In this document: positions 34,192-47,225 of the stretch, one piece after another | Layout: every line of letters starts with the position of its first letter | How positions within the stretch are numbered: position 1 is the first letter of the stretch | Source of the DNA: Pelagibacteraceae bacterium AG-404-N13 | Lineage (GTDB): Bacteria > Pseudomonadota > Alphaproteobacteria > Pelagibacterales > Pelagibacteraceae | Reading direction: 5' to 3' | Length of the DNA: 55,711 nucleotides | Assembly (NCBI GenBank): GCA_003216255.1 | Contig: QCJD01000009.1 | Span: 1-55,711 of the forward strand | Translations under genes and position numbers: made by a program | The notes under the pieces: generated by a model | Seen by the model: the letters and a program-made list of their open reading frames with translations, nothing else | What the model was told of the DNA's origin: nothing | Database searches by the model: none

Positions 34192-34797
34192 ATGAAAAAA
34201 TTCACTACATTAAAAAGCATACCTGCATATCTACCAATAGTTAATATTGATACAGATATGATTATCCCAAAACAATTTTTAAAAACTATCAAAAGAACTG
34301 GTCTTGGTAAAAACTTATTTTTTGAAATGAGATATGATGAAAAAGAAAATCCAATAAATGATTTTATCTTAAATAATGATCCATTTAATAAATCTAAAAT
34401 ATTAGTTGCAGGAAAAAATTTTGGCTGTGGTTCTTCAAGAGAGCATGCCCCATGGGCACTTTTAGACTTTGGCATAACTTGTGTAATTAGTTCAAGCTTT
34501 GCAGATATTTTTTATAACAACTGTTTCAAAAATGGTATTTTACCTATTACTTTAAAGGAAGAAGAGATTAAGGAAATTTCAGAATATTCAAATAGAAAAG
34601 AAGAAATTTTAGTCAGTTTACCAGATCAAACTATTACATTTGGAAACAAAAAAATAAATTTTGAAATTGATGGATTTAAAAAAAAATGTTTACTGGAAGG
34701 CTTAGATGACATTGCTCTATCCTTAGAAAAATTAGAAAATATAGTTTCATTTGAAAAAAATATTAAATCTAAAAAGCCATGGATATTTAATGATTAA
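34192..34797 (+). CDS. leuD: 3-isopropylmalate dehydratase small subunit
   Basis: A 201-residue swivel-domain partner of LeuC. Seen: [15 protein letters not shown], the lid region [21 protein letters not shown], and [20 protein letters not shown]. These match the proteobacterial LeuD type. The stop overlaps the leuB start by 8 bp. LeuC, LeuD and LeuB together carry 2-isopropylmalate to 2-ketoisocaproate. leuA is not in the window. Confidence 0.96.
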   Translation: MKKFTTLKSIPAYLPIVNIDTDMIIPKQFLKTIKRTGLGKNLFFEMRYDEKENPINDFILNNDPFNKSKILVAGKNFGCGSSREHAPWALLDFGITCVISSSFADIFYNNCFKNGILPITLKEEEIKEISEYSNRKEEILVSLPDQTITFGNKKINFEIDGFKKKCLLEGLDDIALSLEKLENIVSFEKNIKSKKPWIFND

Positions 34798-35896
34798 AGT
34801 TAAAAAAAGAAAATTTTTGTTATTACCAGGTGATGGTATCGGGCCAGAAGTTATCGGAGAGGTTAAAAAAATAATTAACTGGTTCAATAAAAATAAATCT
34901 TTAGATTTTGAAACTGAAGAAGAAATGGTAGGTGGTGCTTCATACGAAAAACATGGAACGCCGATTACAGATGAAGTATTTTATAAAGCATTAGAGAGCG
35001 AAGCGGTAATATTAGGAGCCGTCGGAGGTCCTAAGTGGGATGATCTTGAGTTTTCCAAGAAACCTGAGAGAGCTTTATTAAAACTAAGAAAAGAATTAAA
35101 ATTGTTTGCAAATTTAAGACCTGCGATTTGTTTTAAACAATTAGTAGACGCATCAAGTTTAAAACCTGAATTAGTTTCAGATTTAGATATAATGTTTGTA
35201 AGAGAGTTAACAGGTGGAATTTATTTTGGAGAACCAAGAGGGATTAAGCCCATAGATAATGGAGAGAGAAAAGGAATAAATACTCATGTTTATACATCTA
35301 GTGAAATTGAAAGAGTTGCTCGTGTGGCATTTGATTTAGCAAAAAAAAGAAATAATAAAGTTACATCTTGTGAAAAATCAAATGTAATGGAAGCAGGTCA
35401 ATTATGGAAAGAAGAGGTAAAAGCTCTTCATGAAAAAGAGTATCAAGATGTAGAATTACAACACATGTTGGCAGATAATTGTGCTATGCAATTAGTGAGA
35501 AATCCTAAACAATTTGATGTAATTGTTACTGATAATCTATTCGGGGATATGTTATCTGATGAAGCAGCAATGTTAACTGGTTCTCTAGGACTTTTGCCAT
35601 CCGCATCTTTAGGAGCAAAAGATAAAAATGGAAATATGAGATCATTATATGAGCCAGTTCATGGTTCTGCCCCCGATATAGCAGGAAAAGGTATTGCTAA
35701 TCCAATTGCAACAATTTTAAGTTTTGCAATGGCATTAAAATATTCTTTGGATTTAGATAAAGAGGCAAAAATGTTAGAAAAATCAGTTCAAAGTGTTCTT
35801 GATGAAGGATTAAGAACAAAAGATATATTATCAAAAGGCACGAAGGAAGTTTCAACATCTGAAATTGGTGATGCGATAATTTCAAAATTGCAATAA
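34790..35896 (+). CDS. leuB: 3-isopropylmalate dehydrogenase
   Basis: A 368-residue NAD-dependent beta-decarboxylating dehydrogenase. Seen: [15 protein letters not shown] at the N-terminus, the substrate Arg segment [29 protein letters not shown], the Lys segment [14 protein letters not shown], the metal Asp block [16 protein letters not shown], and [21 protein letters not shown] 34790 gives the family N-terminus; the frame upstream to 34751 lies inside leuD and is not conserved. Confidence 0.97.
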   Translation: MIKVKKRKFLLLPGDGIGPEVIGEVKKIINWFNKNKSLDFETEEEMVGGASYEKHGTPITDEVFYKALESEAVILGAVGGPKWDDLEFSKKPERALLKLRKELKLFANLRPAICFKQLVDASSLKPELVSDLDIMFVRELTGGIYFGEPRGIKPIDNGERKGINTHVYTSSEIERVARVAFDLAKKRNNKVTSCEKSNVMEAGQLWKEEVKALHEKEYQDVELQHMLADNCAMQLVRNPKQFDVIVTDNLFGDMLSDEAAMLTGSLGLLPSASLGAKDKNGNMRSLYEPVHGSAPDIAGKGIANPIATILSFAMALKYSLDLDKEAKMLEKSVQSVLDEGLRTKDILSKGTKEVSTSEIGDAIISKLQ

Positions 35897-35922
35897 TTAA
35901 TCATTTATTCTAGACTATATTC

Positions 35923-37686
35923 ATGCCAACTTATACTGCACCTCTTGAAGATATGATGTTTCTTTTTGATAAATTGAGAAACAATAAAAGGTATAACGAA
36001 ATAGAAAAATATAAAGAAGTTAACTCAGAATTAGTAAAAGATATTTTAGAAGAGGCAGCAAAAATTAGTCAAAATTTAATTTTACCATTAGCAAAATCAG
36101 GTGATGAAAATCCGCCTATTTTAGAAAATGGAGTAGTAAGGACTTCTCCCGGATATAAAGAAGCGTATAAAAAATTTATTGAAGACGGATGGATTTCTTT
36201 ATCTTGTGATCCAAAATATGGGGGACAAGGAATGCCTAAAACTGTAAGCACTTTCTTTGATGAAATGTTATCATCTGCGTCTCTTGCATTTAAACTTTAC
36301 AGTGAATTAACAATTGGTGCTTATAATTGCTTATTACGTCACGCAAGCGACGATATAAAAAATACTTATTTACCAAAAATGGTCGAGGGAAAATGGAGTG
36401 GCACAATGTGTCTTACCGAGCCAGTCTGTGGTACTGACTTAGGTTTATTAAAAACTAAAGCGGAAGAGCAACCTGATGGCACATACAAAATTAGTGGACA
36501 AAAAATATTTATAACATCAGGGGATCACGATCTAACAGAAAATATCATACATTTAGTACTGGCAAGATCAACTGACTCGCCTAAAGGGACAAAAGGCATA
36601 AGTCTTTTTCTTGTACCTAAATTTATTTTAAAGGAAGATGGAAGTGTAGGTTCTAGAAATGGAGTATCTACTGGATCTATAGAAAATAAAATGGGCATTA
36701 AAGGATCTGCTACTTGTGTATTAAATTTTGATGAAGCTACCGGGTATATGATTGGACCAAAAAATAGAGGATTAAATTCTATGTTTACAATGATGAATTT
36801 AGAAAGAATAGTCGTTGGAATACAAGGTCTAGGAATATCAGAAATTGCATACCAAAATTCTTTGTCTTACGCAAAAGAAAGAAAACAAGGAAAAGCAAAT
36901 TACTCTAAATCTCAAAATGGTGCAGATTTTATAATTGATCATGCTGATATAAAAAGATCATTACTTAGTATGAAATCAATAATTGAGGGTGAAAGAGCTT
37001 TATGTTTTTGGTTATCTCAACAAACAGAAGTAAGCCTTAACCATAGCGATGAAGCCATTAAAGAGGAAGCTTCAGATTTTGTTTCTTTAATGACACCTGT
37101 GGTTAAATCATTGTTTACTGATATGGGAATGGAAATAACAAGCGAAGCAATGCAAATTCATGGTGGTTATGGTTTTACAAAAGATCTAGGTATCGAACAA
37201 TTATATAGAGATAACAGAATTACCCCAATTTATGAGGGCACAAACTCAGTGCAAGCAGCCGATTTAGTTTTTAGAAAACTTGTAACTAAAAATGGTGATG
37301 TTATTGATAAATATTTAAGTTTAGTTAAGGAAGAAACCAATATTAATGATGAGAAGATAAAACCATTTACTAAACAATTAGATCACAATTTAGAAATATT
37401 GATCAAATTTACAGATTGGATTAAAGAAAAAATAAAAGACTCTAAAGACGATGTTAGTGCAGCTTGTAATGATTATTTAAAAGTTTTAGGTTTAGTTGCC
37501 ACAGCACATGCCTGGGTAAAAGTTTTAGAAGTTAGTTTCAAAGATTATGATAACAACAAAGATTTCTATGAAGATAAAATACAAACTGCTAATTTTTATT
37601 TTAATAGAATTTTACCAAGAGCGGAAAGCCACTATAAAACTGCTGTGACAGGTAGTAAATATATAATGGACTATAAGTTTAATTAA
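35923..37686 (+). CDS. dmdC: DmdC: methylmercaptopropionyl-CoA dehydrogenase (acyl-CoA dehydrogenase family)
   Basis: A 587-residue FAD enzyme of the large acyl-CoA dehydrogenase type. Seen: the FAD segment MCLTEPVCGTDLG, the KISGQKIFITSGDHD block, ENKMGIKGSATCVLNF, the IHGGYGFTKDLGIEQLYRDNRI region, and the catalytic Glu in ITPIYEGTNSVQAADL. The extra C-terminal domain is typical of the DmdC/FadE5-like branch. In the DMSP demethylation route it oxidises 3-methylmercaptopropionyl-CoA to the acryloyl form. Assignment rests on the family plus its place directly before dmdB and dmdA; on its own it could be another acyl-CoA dehydrogenase. Confidence 0.87.
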   Translation: MPTYTAPLEDMMFLFDKLRNNKRYNEIEKYKEVNSELVKDILEEAAKISQNLILPLAKSGDENPPILENGVVRTSPGYKEAYKKFIEDGWISLSCDPKYGGQGMPKTVSTFFDEMLSSASLAFKLYSELTIGAYNCLLRHASDDIKNTYLPKMVEGKWSGTMCLTEPVCGTDLGLLKTKAEEQPDGTYKISGQKIFITSGDHDLTENIIHLVLARSTDSPKGTKGISLFLVPKFILKEDGSVGSRNGVSTGSIENKMGIKGSATCVLNFDEATGYMIGPKNRGLNSMFTMMNLERIVVGIQGLGISEIAYQNSLSYAKERKQGKANYSKSQNGADFIIDHADIKRSLLSMKSIIEGERALCFWLSQQTEVSLNHSDEAIKEEASDFVSLMTPVVKSLFTDMGMEITSEAMQIHGGYGFTKDLGIEQLYRDNRITPIYEGTNSVQAADLVFRKLVTKNGDVIDKYLSLVKEETNINDEKIKPFTKQLDHNLEILIKFTDWIKEKIKDSKDDVSAACNDYLKVLGLVATAHAWVKVLEVSFKDYDNNKDFYEDKIQTANFYFNRILPRAESHYKTAVTGSKYIMDYKFN

Positions 37687-37687
37687 T

Positions 37688-39316
37688 ATGAGTAACTACG
37701 AAACAAATTTAGATAAAAATAAAGCAAATTTTGTTCCGTTGACACCACTATCTTTTTTACAAAGAGCAAAAGATGTTTATCCTAGATATGAAGCTTTAGT
37801 TTATGAAGATAGAAAATATACTTGGAGTGAAATTTATAAAAGATGTATTAAATTTGCTAGTGCATTAGAAAAGATTGGTATTGGTAAAGGAGACACAGTT
37901 TCAGTTTTAGCTTTTAATACACCTGAAATTTTTGAGGCTCATTATTCTATTCCTATGACAGGGGGAGTATTAAATACAATCAATATTAGATTAGATGCTA
38001 AAACTATTGCTTATATTTTAGAACATAGTGAAGCAAAGGTATTAATTGTTGATAGACAACTTCATGTAGAAGTTAAGAAAGCTTTAAATACAATAAATAG
38101 AAAAATTACAATAATAGACATAAATGATAAATATGCAGATCAATCTAAATTACAAAAAATTGGTGAATTAGAATATGAAGAATTTTTAAATACAGGTGAT
38201 GAAAATTATTCATGGAAAATACCAGATGATGAGTGGCAAGCTATTTCATTGAGCTATACTTCAGGAACAACAGGAAATCCTAAAGGAGTTGTTTACCATC
38301 ATAGGGGATCATATTTAATGTCAACTGGTAGCGCAACAGCTTGGAATATGCCAACAAGATTAAATTTTTTGACGGTAGTACCAATGTTTCATTGTAACGG
38401 TTGGTGTTATCCTTGGACCGTACCAATGTTAAATGGAAAAACAATTTGCCTTCGAAATATTGATATTAAAAAAATTTTTGAATTAATCGAAAAACATAAC
38501 ATAACTCATTTTGGAGGTGCACCAATTGTACTTAATATGATTACTGGAGCACCAGAAAGTGATCGTAAAAAGTTAAAACAAAAAGTTTATGTTTTGACAG
38601 CTGGAGCGCCACCACCAAGTATTATATTTAAAAAAATGAAAAGCCTTGGTTTTGAGGTTATGCACGTTTACGGTTTAACTGAAACTTATGGACACGTAAC
38701 ACAATGTGCATGGAATGATGAATGGAATGAATTTGAAGAGGAAAAACAAAATGAGATTAAAGCCAGACAAGGAGTAAGGTATCCTAATACTGAGGGCGTA
38801 TCAATTATGGACCCAGAAACTATGAAGGAGGTTCCAAAAGATGGCAAAACAATTGGTGAAATAATGATAAGAGGAAATGTAGTAATGAAAGGCTATTTTA
38901 AAGATAAAGAAGCAACGGATAAAGCTATGAAAGGTGGCTGGTTTCATTCAGGGGATTTAGCTGTTATGCATCCTGATGGATATGTAAAAATTCAAGATAG
39001 GTCGAAAGATATTATTATTTCAGGAGGTGAAAATATTTCATCTATTGAAATAGAAAATACTTTATCAAAACATCCATCAGTATCTATTGCCGCTGTGGTA
39101 GCTAAACCACACGAAAAGTGGGGCGAAGTACCATGTGCCTTTATTGAATCAGTAAAAGACAAACCTACTACAGAAAAAGAATTAATTGAATTTTGTAAAG
39201 AAACACTTGCTAATTTTAAAGTGCCAAAGAATATAGTATTTTGTGAACTTCCAAAAACATCAACAGGCAAAATCCAAAAATTTGAACTTAGAAAAAAAGC
39301 TAAGGAAATAGATTGA
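37688..39316 (+). CDS. dmdB: DmdB: methylmercaptopropionate-CoA ligase (AMP-forming)
   Basis: A 542-residue adenylate-forming enzyme that activates 3-methylmercaptopropionate to its CoA ester. Seen: the P-loop SLSYTSGTTGNPKGVVYHH, MFHCNGWCYPW, the YGLTETYGHVTQC motif, the hinge Asp block GWFHSGDLAVMHPDGYVKIQ, SKDIIISGGENISSIEIE, and the catalytic Lys near the end in PKTSTGKIQKFELR. The gene starts one base after dmdC. The GWCYPW and YGHVTQC features fit medium-chain ligases of the DmdB group. Confidence 0.88.
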   Translation: MSNYETNLDKNKANFVPLTPLSFLQRAKDVYPRYEALVYEDRKYTWSEIYKRCIKFASALEKIGIGKGDTVSVLAFNTPEIFEAHYSIPMTGGVLNTINIRLDAKTIAYILEHSEAKVLIVDRQLHVEVKKALNTINRKITIIDINDKYADQSKLQKIGELEYEEFLNTGDENYSWKIPDDEWQAISLSYTSGTTGNPKGVVYHHRGSYLMSTGSATAWNMPTRLNFLTVVPMFHCNGWCYPWTVPMLNGKTICLRNIDIKKIFELIEKHNITHFGGAPIVLNMITGAPESDRKKLKQKVYVLTAGAPPPSIIFKKMKSLGFEVMHVYGLTETYGHVTQCAWNDEWNEFEEEKQNEIKARQGVRYPNTEGVSIMDPETMKEVPKDGKTIGEIMIRGNVVMKGYFKDKEATDKAMKGGWFHSGDLAVMHPDGYVKIQDRSKDIIISGGENISSIEIENTLSKHPSVSIAAVVAKPHEKWGEVPCAFIESVKDKPTTEKELIEFCKETLANFKVPKNIVFCELPKTSTGKIQKFELRKKAKEID

Positions 39317-39351
39317 TTATTTAGTTATAAATAATTTTAAACTTTATAAAT

Positions 39352-40461
39352 ATGAAAATATTTTCAATAGCAAAATCAAGACGATTAAGAAGTTCTCCTT
39401 ATACATCGCGTATAGAAAAACAAGGTGTTACAGCTTATACGGCATATAATCATATGTTGTTGCCAGCTGCTTTTGGATCTGTAGAAGAGTCATGTGATCA
39501 CTTAAAAAAAAATGTTCAAGTCTGGGACGTTGCTGGTGAAAGACAAGTAGAAATTACTGGAAATGACTCAGCAAAATTAGTTCAACTAATGACATGCAGA
39601 GATTTATCTAAATCAAAAGATGGAAGATGTTACTACTGTCCTATAATAGATGATAAGGGTGGCTTGATAAATGATCCTGTTGTTTTAAGATTAGATAAAA
39701 ATAAATGGTGGATTTCAATCGCAGATTCAGATGTAATTTTATTTGCTAAAGGCTTAGCAATAGGCAATAAATTAAATGTTCAGATATCAGAGCCAAATGT
39801 AAACATACTTGCCGTGCAAGGACCAAAATCATTTAAATTAATGGAAAATATTTTTGGAAAAGAAATTACAAAATTAAAATTTTTTGGTTTTGATTATTTC
39901 GAATTTAAAAGAACAAAACATTTAATTGCTCAATCAGGCTGGTCTAAACAAGGAGGTTATGAAATTTATGTCGAAAATACTAATTCAGGTTTAGAACTTT
40001 ACGATTATCTTTTTGAAATAGGTAAAGAGTTTGATGTTAAACCTGGTTGCCCAAACCTAATTGAAAGAATTGAAAGTGGTTTATTATCCTATGGTAACGA
40101 TATGGACAATAATGATAATCCTTTTGAATGTGGTTTTGATAAATTTGTCAATTTAGAATCTGATATAGATTTTTTAGGAAAAGAAAATTTGAAAAAAATT
40201 AAATTAGATGGAATTAAAAAAAGATTAATGGGAGTTCAAATTGATGCAAAAGAAATAAATGTGTCTGGATCCATTGATCTGAAAGATGAAAATAATATAA
40301 AAATTGGCGAACTAAGATCTGGATGTTATTCACCTCATTTTGGAAAAGTCATCGGAATAGCAATGATAAAGAAACCTTTCTGGGAAGTATCACAAAATGT
40401 TAAAATTGATATAAATAATGATACTTTTGATGGAAAAGTTTGCGATTTACCTTTCATTTAG
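39352..40461 (+). CDS. dmdA: DmdA: DMSP demethylase (THF-dependent)
   Basis: A 369-residue GcvT-fold enzyme that moves a methyl group from dimethylsulfoniopropionate to tetrahydrofolate, yielding 3-methylmercaptopropionate. Seen: the N-terminal run [72 protein letters not shown], and the folate-binding [12 protein letters not shown]. Length and the opening motif distinguish it from GcvT aminomethyltransferases. It closes the cluster dmdC-dmdB-dmdA. The hydratase for the last step (DmdD or AcuH) is not in the window. Confidence 0.93.
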   Translation: MKIFSIAKSRRLRSSPYTSRIEKQGVTAYTAYNHMLLPAAFGSVEESCDHLKKNVQVWDVAGERQVEITGNDSAKLVQLMTCRDLSKSKDGRCYYCPIIDDKGGLINDPVVLRLDKNKWWISIADSDVILFAKGLAIGNKLNVQISEPNVNILAVQGPKSFKLMENIFGKEITKLKFFGFDYFEFKRTKHLIAQSGWSKQGGYEIYVENTNSGLELYDYLFEIGKEFDVKPGCPNLIERIESGLLSYGNDMDNNDNPFECGFDKFVNLESDIDFLGKENLKKIKLDGIKKRLMGVQIDAKEINVSGSIDLKDENNIKIGELRSGCYSPHFGKVIGIAMIKKPFWEVSQNVKIDINNDTFDGKVCDLPFI

Positions 40462-40482
40462 TATAAAAGTTCTAATAACACC

Positions 40483-41493
40483 ATGAATATTGCTATTGTA
40501 GGAGCTACAGGAAACGTTGGAAGAAAATTAATTGAAGTATTGGAAAAAAAAAATTTTCCAATATCAGAGCTTTTTTTAGTCGCATCATCTAAAAGTGAAG
40601 GAAAAAAAATTAATTATTCTGGAAAGGAACATACAGTTATTGCTCTTGAAAAATTTGACTTCTCAAAAGTTAAGATTGCTTTTTTTGCAGCAGGAAGTTT
40701 AATAGCAGAAAAATGGGCACATATCGCCGCTGAAAAAACCATAGTAATTGATAATTCTAAGTTTTTCAGAAAAGATCCGGAAATACCTTTGATCGTACCA
40801 GAGGTAAACTCCAAAGAATTAGTTCACGTAAAAAATAAAAATATAATTGCAAATGCTAATTGTTCTGTAATTCCTTTGGTTGTTGTTCTCAAACCTTTAC
40901 ATGATTTATATAATGTAAAAAGAATAGTGGTATCAACTTATCAGTCAGTATCTGGCGCGGGCAAAGATGCTATGGATGAATTAGCAAGTCAAACTCAAGA
41001 ATTTTTTCAAAATAAAGAATTAAAGTCAAAATATTTTACAAAACAAATTGCATTTAATGCAATTCCACACATTGATAGTTTTTTAGAAGATGGCTACACA
41101 AAAGAAGAGCAAAAAACTAATGATGAGGTAAAAAAAATTTTAGATAATAAAATAAAAATTACTTCTACATGTGTTAGAATACCAGTAATGGTATCACATT
41201 CATTAAGTGTAAATGTTGAATTTAATAAAAAATATAATTTAAATGAAATCAAAAATGTTTTATCAACTTCTCCAGGTTGCAAACTTGTAGATGATCATAA
41301 AGATGGTGGCTATATAACTCCTGTAGATGCTGAAAATAAATTTGAAACATTTATTTCGAGAATTAGAGAAGATAAATCCCAACCCAATACAATAAATCTT
41401 TGGGTTGTTTCTGATAACTTACTAAAAGGTGCGGCCTTGAATGCTGTAGAAATTGCAGAGTCATTGCTTAAAAATGATTTTTATGGAAAATAA
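40483..41493 (+). CDS. asd: aspartate-semialdehyde dehydrogenase
   Basis: A 336-residue NADP enzyme making aspartate semialdehyde for lysine, threonine and methionine. Seen: the nucleotide loop VGATGNVGRKLIEVL, FFAAGSLIAEKWA, VIDNSKFFRKDPEIPLIVPEVN, the catalytic Cys in NANCSVIPLVV, YQSVSGAGKDAMDEL, and the conserved VRIPVMVSHS with catalytic His nearby. It overlaps the start of sdhC by 11 bp, placing it in the same transcript as the TCA genes. Its product also feeds dapF further left. Confidence 0.95.
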   Translation: MNIAIVGATGNVGRKLIEVLEKKNFPISELFLVASSKSEGKKINYSGKEHTVIALEKFDFSKVKIAFFAAGSLIAEKWAHIAAEKTIVIDNSKFFRKDPEIPLIVPEVNSKELVHVKNKNIIANANCSVIPLVVVLKPLHDLYNVKRIVVSTYQSVSGAGKDAMDELASQTQEFFQNKELKSKYFTKQIAFNAIPHIDSFLEDGYTKEEQKTNDEVKKILDNKIKITSTCVRIPVMVSHSLSVNVEFNKKYNLNEIKNVLSTSPGCKLVDDHKDGGYITPVDAENKFETFISRIREDKSQPNTINLWVVSDNLLKGAALNAVEIAESLLKNDFYGK

Positions 41494-41866
41494 AAGCCCA
41501 TTATCACCACACATCCAAGTCTATAAGTGGCATGTGTCTTCTTTAGTTTCAATAGCCACAAGGATTACAGGAATAATTAATATTTTAATAATAACATTAA
41601 TTTGTTTTTGGTTTGCTTTTTTACTTTTAGGAGAGTCTAGTTACGAATTAATCAAACTATTTTTAAATTCTATTTTTGGTAAATTTATTGCCATAGGAAT
41701 AACGTGGTCATTTAGTTTTCATATTTTGAGTGAGATCAGACATTTAATAATGGATCTTGGTTATGGTTTTGAAATAAAAACATCTAATCTCACAGGTATT
41801 ATTGTTATTATTTTTTCATTCATACTGACTATTTTAATTTATTTATTAGGGAGGCAATTAATTTAA
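41483..41866 (+). CDS. sdhC: succinate dehydrogenase cytochrome b556 subunit
   Basis: A 127-residue protein with three membrane helices. Seen: the family signature SPHIQVYKWHVSSLVSIATR (quinone-site Ser and Arg), then GIINILI, and the haem-ligand His region FHILSEIRHLIMDLG. The ATG at 41483 places this signature at residue 7 as usual; an upstream frame start at 41453 would fall inside asd. It ends by overlapping sdhD by one base (TAATG). Confidence 0.94.
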   Translation: MENKSPLSPHIQVYKWHVSSLVSIATRITGIINILIITLICFWFAFLLLGESSYELIKLFLNSIFGKFIAIGITWSFSFHILSEIRHLIMDLGYGFEIKTSNLTGIIVIIFSFILTILIYLLGRQLI

Positions 41867-42195
41867 TGAGAGCAGTAACAAAAAAATGGTTATTTTTAAA
41901 ATTTAGCTCGTTGATATTAATACCATTAATGCTTTGGTTTATTATTAATTTTGTGTCTTTATATGATAAAAATTACCTCGAAATAATTAATTTTTTATCA
42001 TCACCAATTTCAAAATTTTTTGTTAGTTTATTTTTAATATTTGCTTACTTTTTTTCAGCATTAAGCATAAGTGAAGTATTTGAAGACTATATACATGATG
42101 AAAAAATCAAAAATGCCGCAAACAAAACATTAAATATTTTTGCTATATTATTACCTTTATTTACTATTATTGTATTATTTAATTTAAGCTTATGA
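41866..42195 (+). CDS. sdhD: succinate dehydrogenase membrane anchor subunit
   Basis: A 109-residue protein with three hydrophobic helices (about 13-31, 45-66, 84-106). The sequence itself diverges, as is usual for SdhD, but [20 protein letters not shown] matches the family's haem/quinone-side segment, with the His of YIHDE. Position between sdhC and sdhA, with overlaps of 1 and 4 bp, makes the call firm. Confidence 0.9.
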   Translation: MRAVTKKWLFLKFSSLILIPLMLWFIINFVSLYDKNYLEIINFLSSPISKFFVSLFLIFAYFFSALSISEVFEDYIHDEKIKNAANKTLNIFAILLPLFTIIVLFNLSL

Positions 42196-43967
42196 GTGAA
42201 TATAACATTATAGATCATGAGTATGACGTTGTCGTACTAGGTGCTGGTGGTTCAGGTCTAAGAGCTGCTGTTGGTTTAAGTGAAGCAGGATTAAAAACAG
42301 CCTGTATTTCTAAAGTATTTCCAACAAGAAGTCATACTTCAGCGGCCCAAGGAGGAATTTCTGCTGCACTTGGAAATATGGGAGAAGATGATTGGCGATG
42401 GCATATGTATGATACTGTAAAAGGAGCTGATTGGTTAGGAGATCAAGATAGTATCGAATATTTATGTAAAGAAGCTCCAAAGGCAGTTATTGAATTAGAA
42501 AAATATGGTGTTCCATTTAGCAGGACAGAAGATGGTAAGATTTATCAAAGACCTTTTGGAGGTATGACCAAAAATTATGGAAATGGTATAGTTCAAAGAA
42601 CATGTGCAGCAGCAGATAGAACCGGCCATGCAATTCTACACACGTTATATGGCCAAGCATTAAAACATCAAACTGAATTTTTCATCGAATACTTTGCATT
42701 AGATTTACTTATGAAAAATGGAGAATGTAAAGGTGTTATTGCCTGGAACTTGAATGATGGGACTATTCACAGATTTAGATCGCATATTACAATTATTGCT
42801 ACAGGCGGTTATGGTAAAGTATATTATTCTGCAACCTCTGCACATACTTGTACTGGAGATGGAAACGCAATGGTACTTAGAGCTGGATTACCACTGCAAG
42901 ACATGGAATTTGTACAATTCCATCCTACAGGAATTTATGGTCACGGAACACTTATTTCAGAGGGAGTAAGAGGTGAAGGTGGATATTTAGTTAATTCAAA
43001 AGGTGAAAGATTTATGGAAAGATATGCGCCTAATGCTAAAGATTTGGCATCAAGAGATGTGGTAAGCAGATCAATGTCTATAGAAATAAATGAAGGAAGA
43101 GGTGTTGGAAAAGAAAAGGACCATGTTCATTTGCATTTAAGTCATTTAGATAAAAATGTAATAGAAGATAGACTTCCAGGAATAACAGAAGCTGCAAGAT
43201 TATTTGCGAATGTAGATGTAACCAAAGAACCAATTCCAGTAGTACCCACAGTTCACTATAATATGGGTGGAATTCCAACAAACTATAAAACAGAAGTAAT
43301 AACTGTAAATGGATCTGAAAAAGTAGTTCCAGGGCTAATGGCTATTGGAGAAGCTGCTTGTGTTTCTGTTCATGGAGCAAATAGATTAGGCTCAAACTCA
43401 TTAATTGATTTAGTCGTTTTTGGAAGAGCTGCAGCTAAAAGAGCAGCTGAAATTGTTAAACCAGGAACTCCTCATGAAAGTATAAGCGAGTCAGAAACAG
43501 AAAAATGTATTGATAGATTTGATAAATTAAGAAATGCTAAAGGAGAAAATTTAACAGCTGGATTACGACTCGAAATGCAAAAAATTATGCAATCAAAATG
43601 TGCAGTATTTAGAACAGAAAAAAACCTTAAAGAGGGTGTTGAGGAAATAAGAAAGACCTATGATGGAATGAAATCTATTTCAGTAAAAGATAGATCACTT
43701 ATTTTTAATACAGATTTAGTAGAAACTTTAGAATTTGACAACCTAATAAGACAAGCAATTACCACTGTAGACTCTGCTTATTATAGAAAAGAAAGTAGAG
43801 GAGCACATGCTAGGGAAGACTTTCCAAAACGGGATGATGAAAAATTTATGAAGCATACTTTGGCATGGTGTGATGGTAAAGAAACTAAGATTGAGTATAG
43901 AGATGTTCATAATTCGACACTCACTAATGATGTTCAATATTTTCCACCTCAGGAAAGAGTTTACTAA
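42192..43967 (+). CDS. sdhA: succinate dehydrogenase flavoprotein subunit
   Basis: A 591-residue FAD subunit of complex II. Seen: the dinucleotide motif [16 protein letters not shown], the FAD-linkage region [39 protein letters not shown], the active-site [30 protein letters not shown] and the C-terminal [16 protein letters not shown]. It oxidises succinate to fumarate, and electrons pass through SdhB to ubiquinone. Length is normal. It overlaps sdhD by 4 bp and sdhB by 1 bp. Confidence 0.98.
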   Translation: MSEYNIIDHEYDVVVLGAGGSGLRAAVGLSEAGLKTACISKVFPTRSHTSAAQGGISAALGNMGEDDWRWHMYDTVKGADWLGDQDSIEYLCKEAPKAVIELEKYGVPFSRTEDGKIYQRPFGGMTKNYGNGIVQRTCAAADRTGHAILHTLYGQALKHQTEFFIEYFALDLLMKNGECKGVIAWNLNDGTIHRFRSHITIIATGGYGKVYYSATSAHTCTGDGNAMVLRAGLPLQDMEFVQFHPTGIYGHGTLISEGVRGEGGYLVNSKGERFMERYAPNAKDLASRDVVSRSMSIEINEGRGVGKEKDHVHLHLSHLDKNVIEDRLPGITEAARLFANVDVTKEPIPVVPTVHYNMGGIPTNYKTEVITVNGSEKVVPGLMAIGEAACVSVHGANRLGSNSLIDLVVFGRAAAKRAAEIVKPGTPHESISESETEKCIDRFDKLRNAKGENLTAGLRLEMQKIMQSKCAVFRTEKNLKEGVEEIRKTYDGMKSISVKDRSLIFNTDLVETLEFDNLIRQAITTVDSAYYRKESRGAHAREDFPKRDDEKFMKHTLAWCDGKETKIEYRDVHNSTLTNDVQYFPPQERVY

Positions 43968-44740
43968 TGGTTCAGATAAATTTACCAGAAAACTCAAAAG
44001 TACAAAAAGGACAATATTTTAAAGATAAAACTGGTTCTAAAAATATTAGAAAAGTGAATGTATATAGATGGGATCCATCTTCAGGAAAAAATCCTCGAAT
44101 AGATACTTATGAAGTTGATATGGAAAATTGTCCTTCAAAAGTTTTAGATGTTCTAAATAAAATAAAAAATGAAATAGATCCAACTTTAAGTTATAGAAAA
44201 TCTTGTGCTCATGGAGTATGTGGATCTTGTGCGATGAATATGGATGGAAAAAATGGATTAGCTTGCACTACTTCACACGCAGATATAAGTGGTGATATAA
44301 ACATTTATCCTTTACCGCACTTAAAAGTTAAAAAAGATTTAATCGGTGATTTAGATGGTCTCTATAAACAGTATGAGTCAATAGAACCATGGTTAAAAAA
44401 TAACTCTAAAAATAATAAAGACGAAATTTATCAATCTCAAAAAGATAGGGAAAAATTAGATGGTGCCTATGAATGTATTATGTGTGCTTGTTGTTCTACA
44501 TCTTGTCCTAGTTATTGGTGGAATGGAGATAAATACCTTGGTCCAGCAGTTTTACTGCAAGCTTATAGATGGATAATTGATAGTAGAGATGAAGACAGAA
44601 AAGAAAGACTTCAAAAAGTTGCTGATGAATTGAAGCTTTATAGATGCCATACTATTTTAAACTGTACAAATGCATGTCCTAAGGGTTTAAATCCAGCAAA
44701 AGCAATAGCTGAAATAAAAAAAATGCTTGCAACGACTTAA
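43967..44740 (+). CDS. sdhB: succinate dehydrogenase iron-sulfur subunit
   Basis: A 257-residue electron-transfer subunit. Seen: [19 protein letters not shown] near the start, the 2Fe-2S ligands [15 protein letters not shown] with a further Cys in GLACTT, the 4Fe-4S cluster [16 protein letters not shown], and the 3Fe-4S region [17 protein letters not shown]. All cluster ligands are present. It ends the sdhCDAB unit; mmsA begins 23 bp later. Confidence 0.98.
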   Translation: MVQINLPENSKVQKGQYFKDKTGSKNIRKVNVYRWDPSSGKNPRIDTYEVDMENCPSKVLDVLNKIKNEIDPTLSYRKSCAHGVCGSCAMNMDGKNGLACTTSHADISGDINIYPLPHLKVKKDLIGDLDGLYKQYESIEPWLKNNSKNNKDEIYQSQKDREKLDGAYECIMCACCSTSCPSYWWNGDKYLGPAVLLQAYRWIIDSRDEDRKERLQKVADELKLYRCHTILNCTNACPKGLNPAKAIAEIKKMLATT

Positions 44741-44763
44741 TTACTTATTTAAAAAATTTACAG

Positions 44764-47219
<2,456 letters not shown>

Positions 47220-47225
47220 TAATTA

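Noticed and set aside
34751..34789. Upstream start for leuB
   Set aside because: Inside leuD; LeuB homology begins with the ATG at 34790.
41453..41482. Upstream start for sdhC
   Set aside because: Inside asd; the SPHIQVYKW signature sits correctly with ATG 41483.
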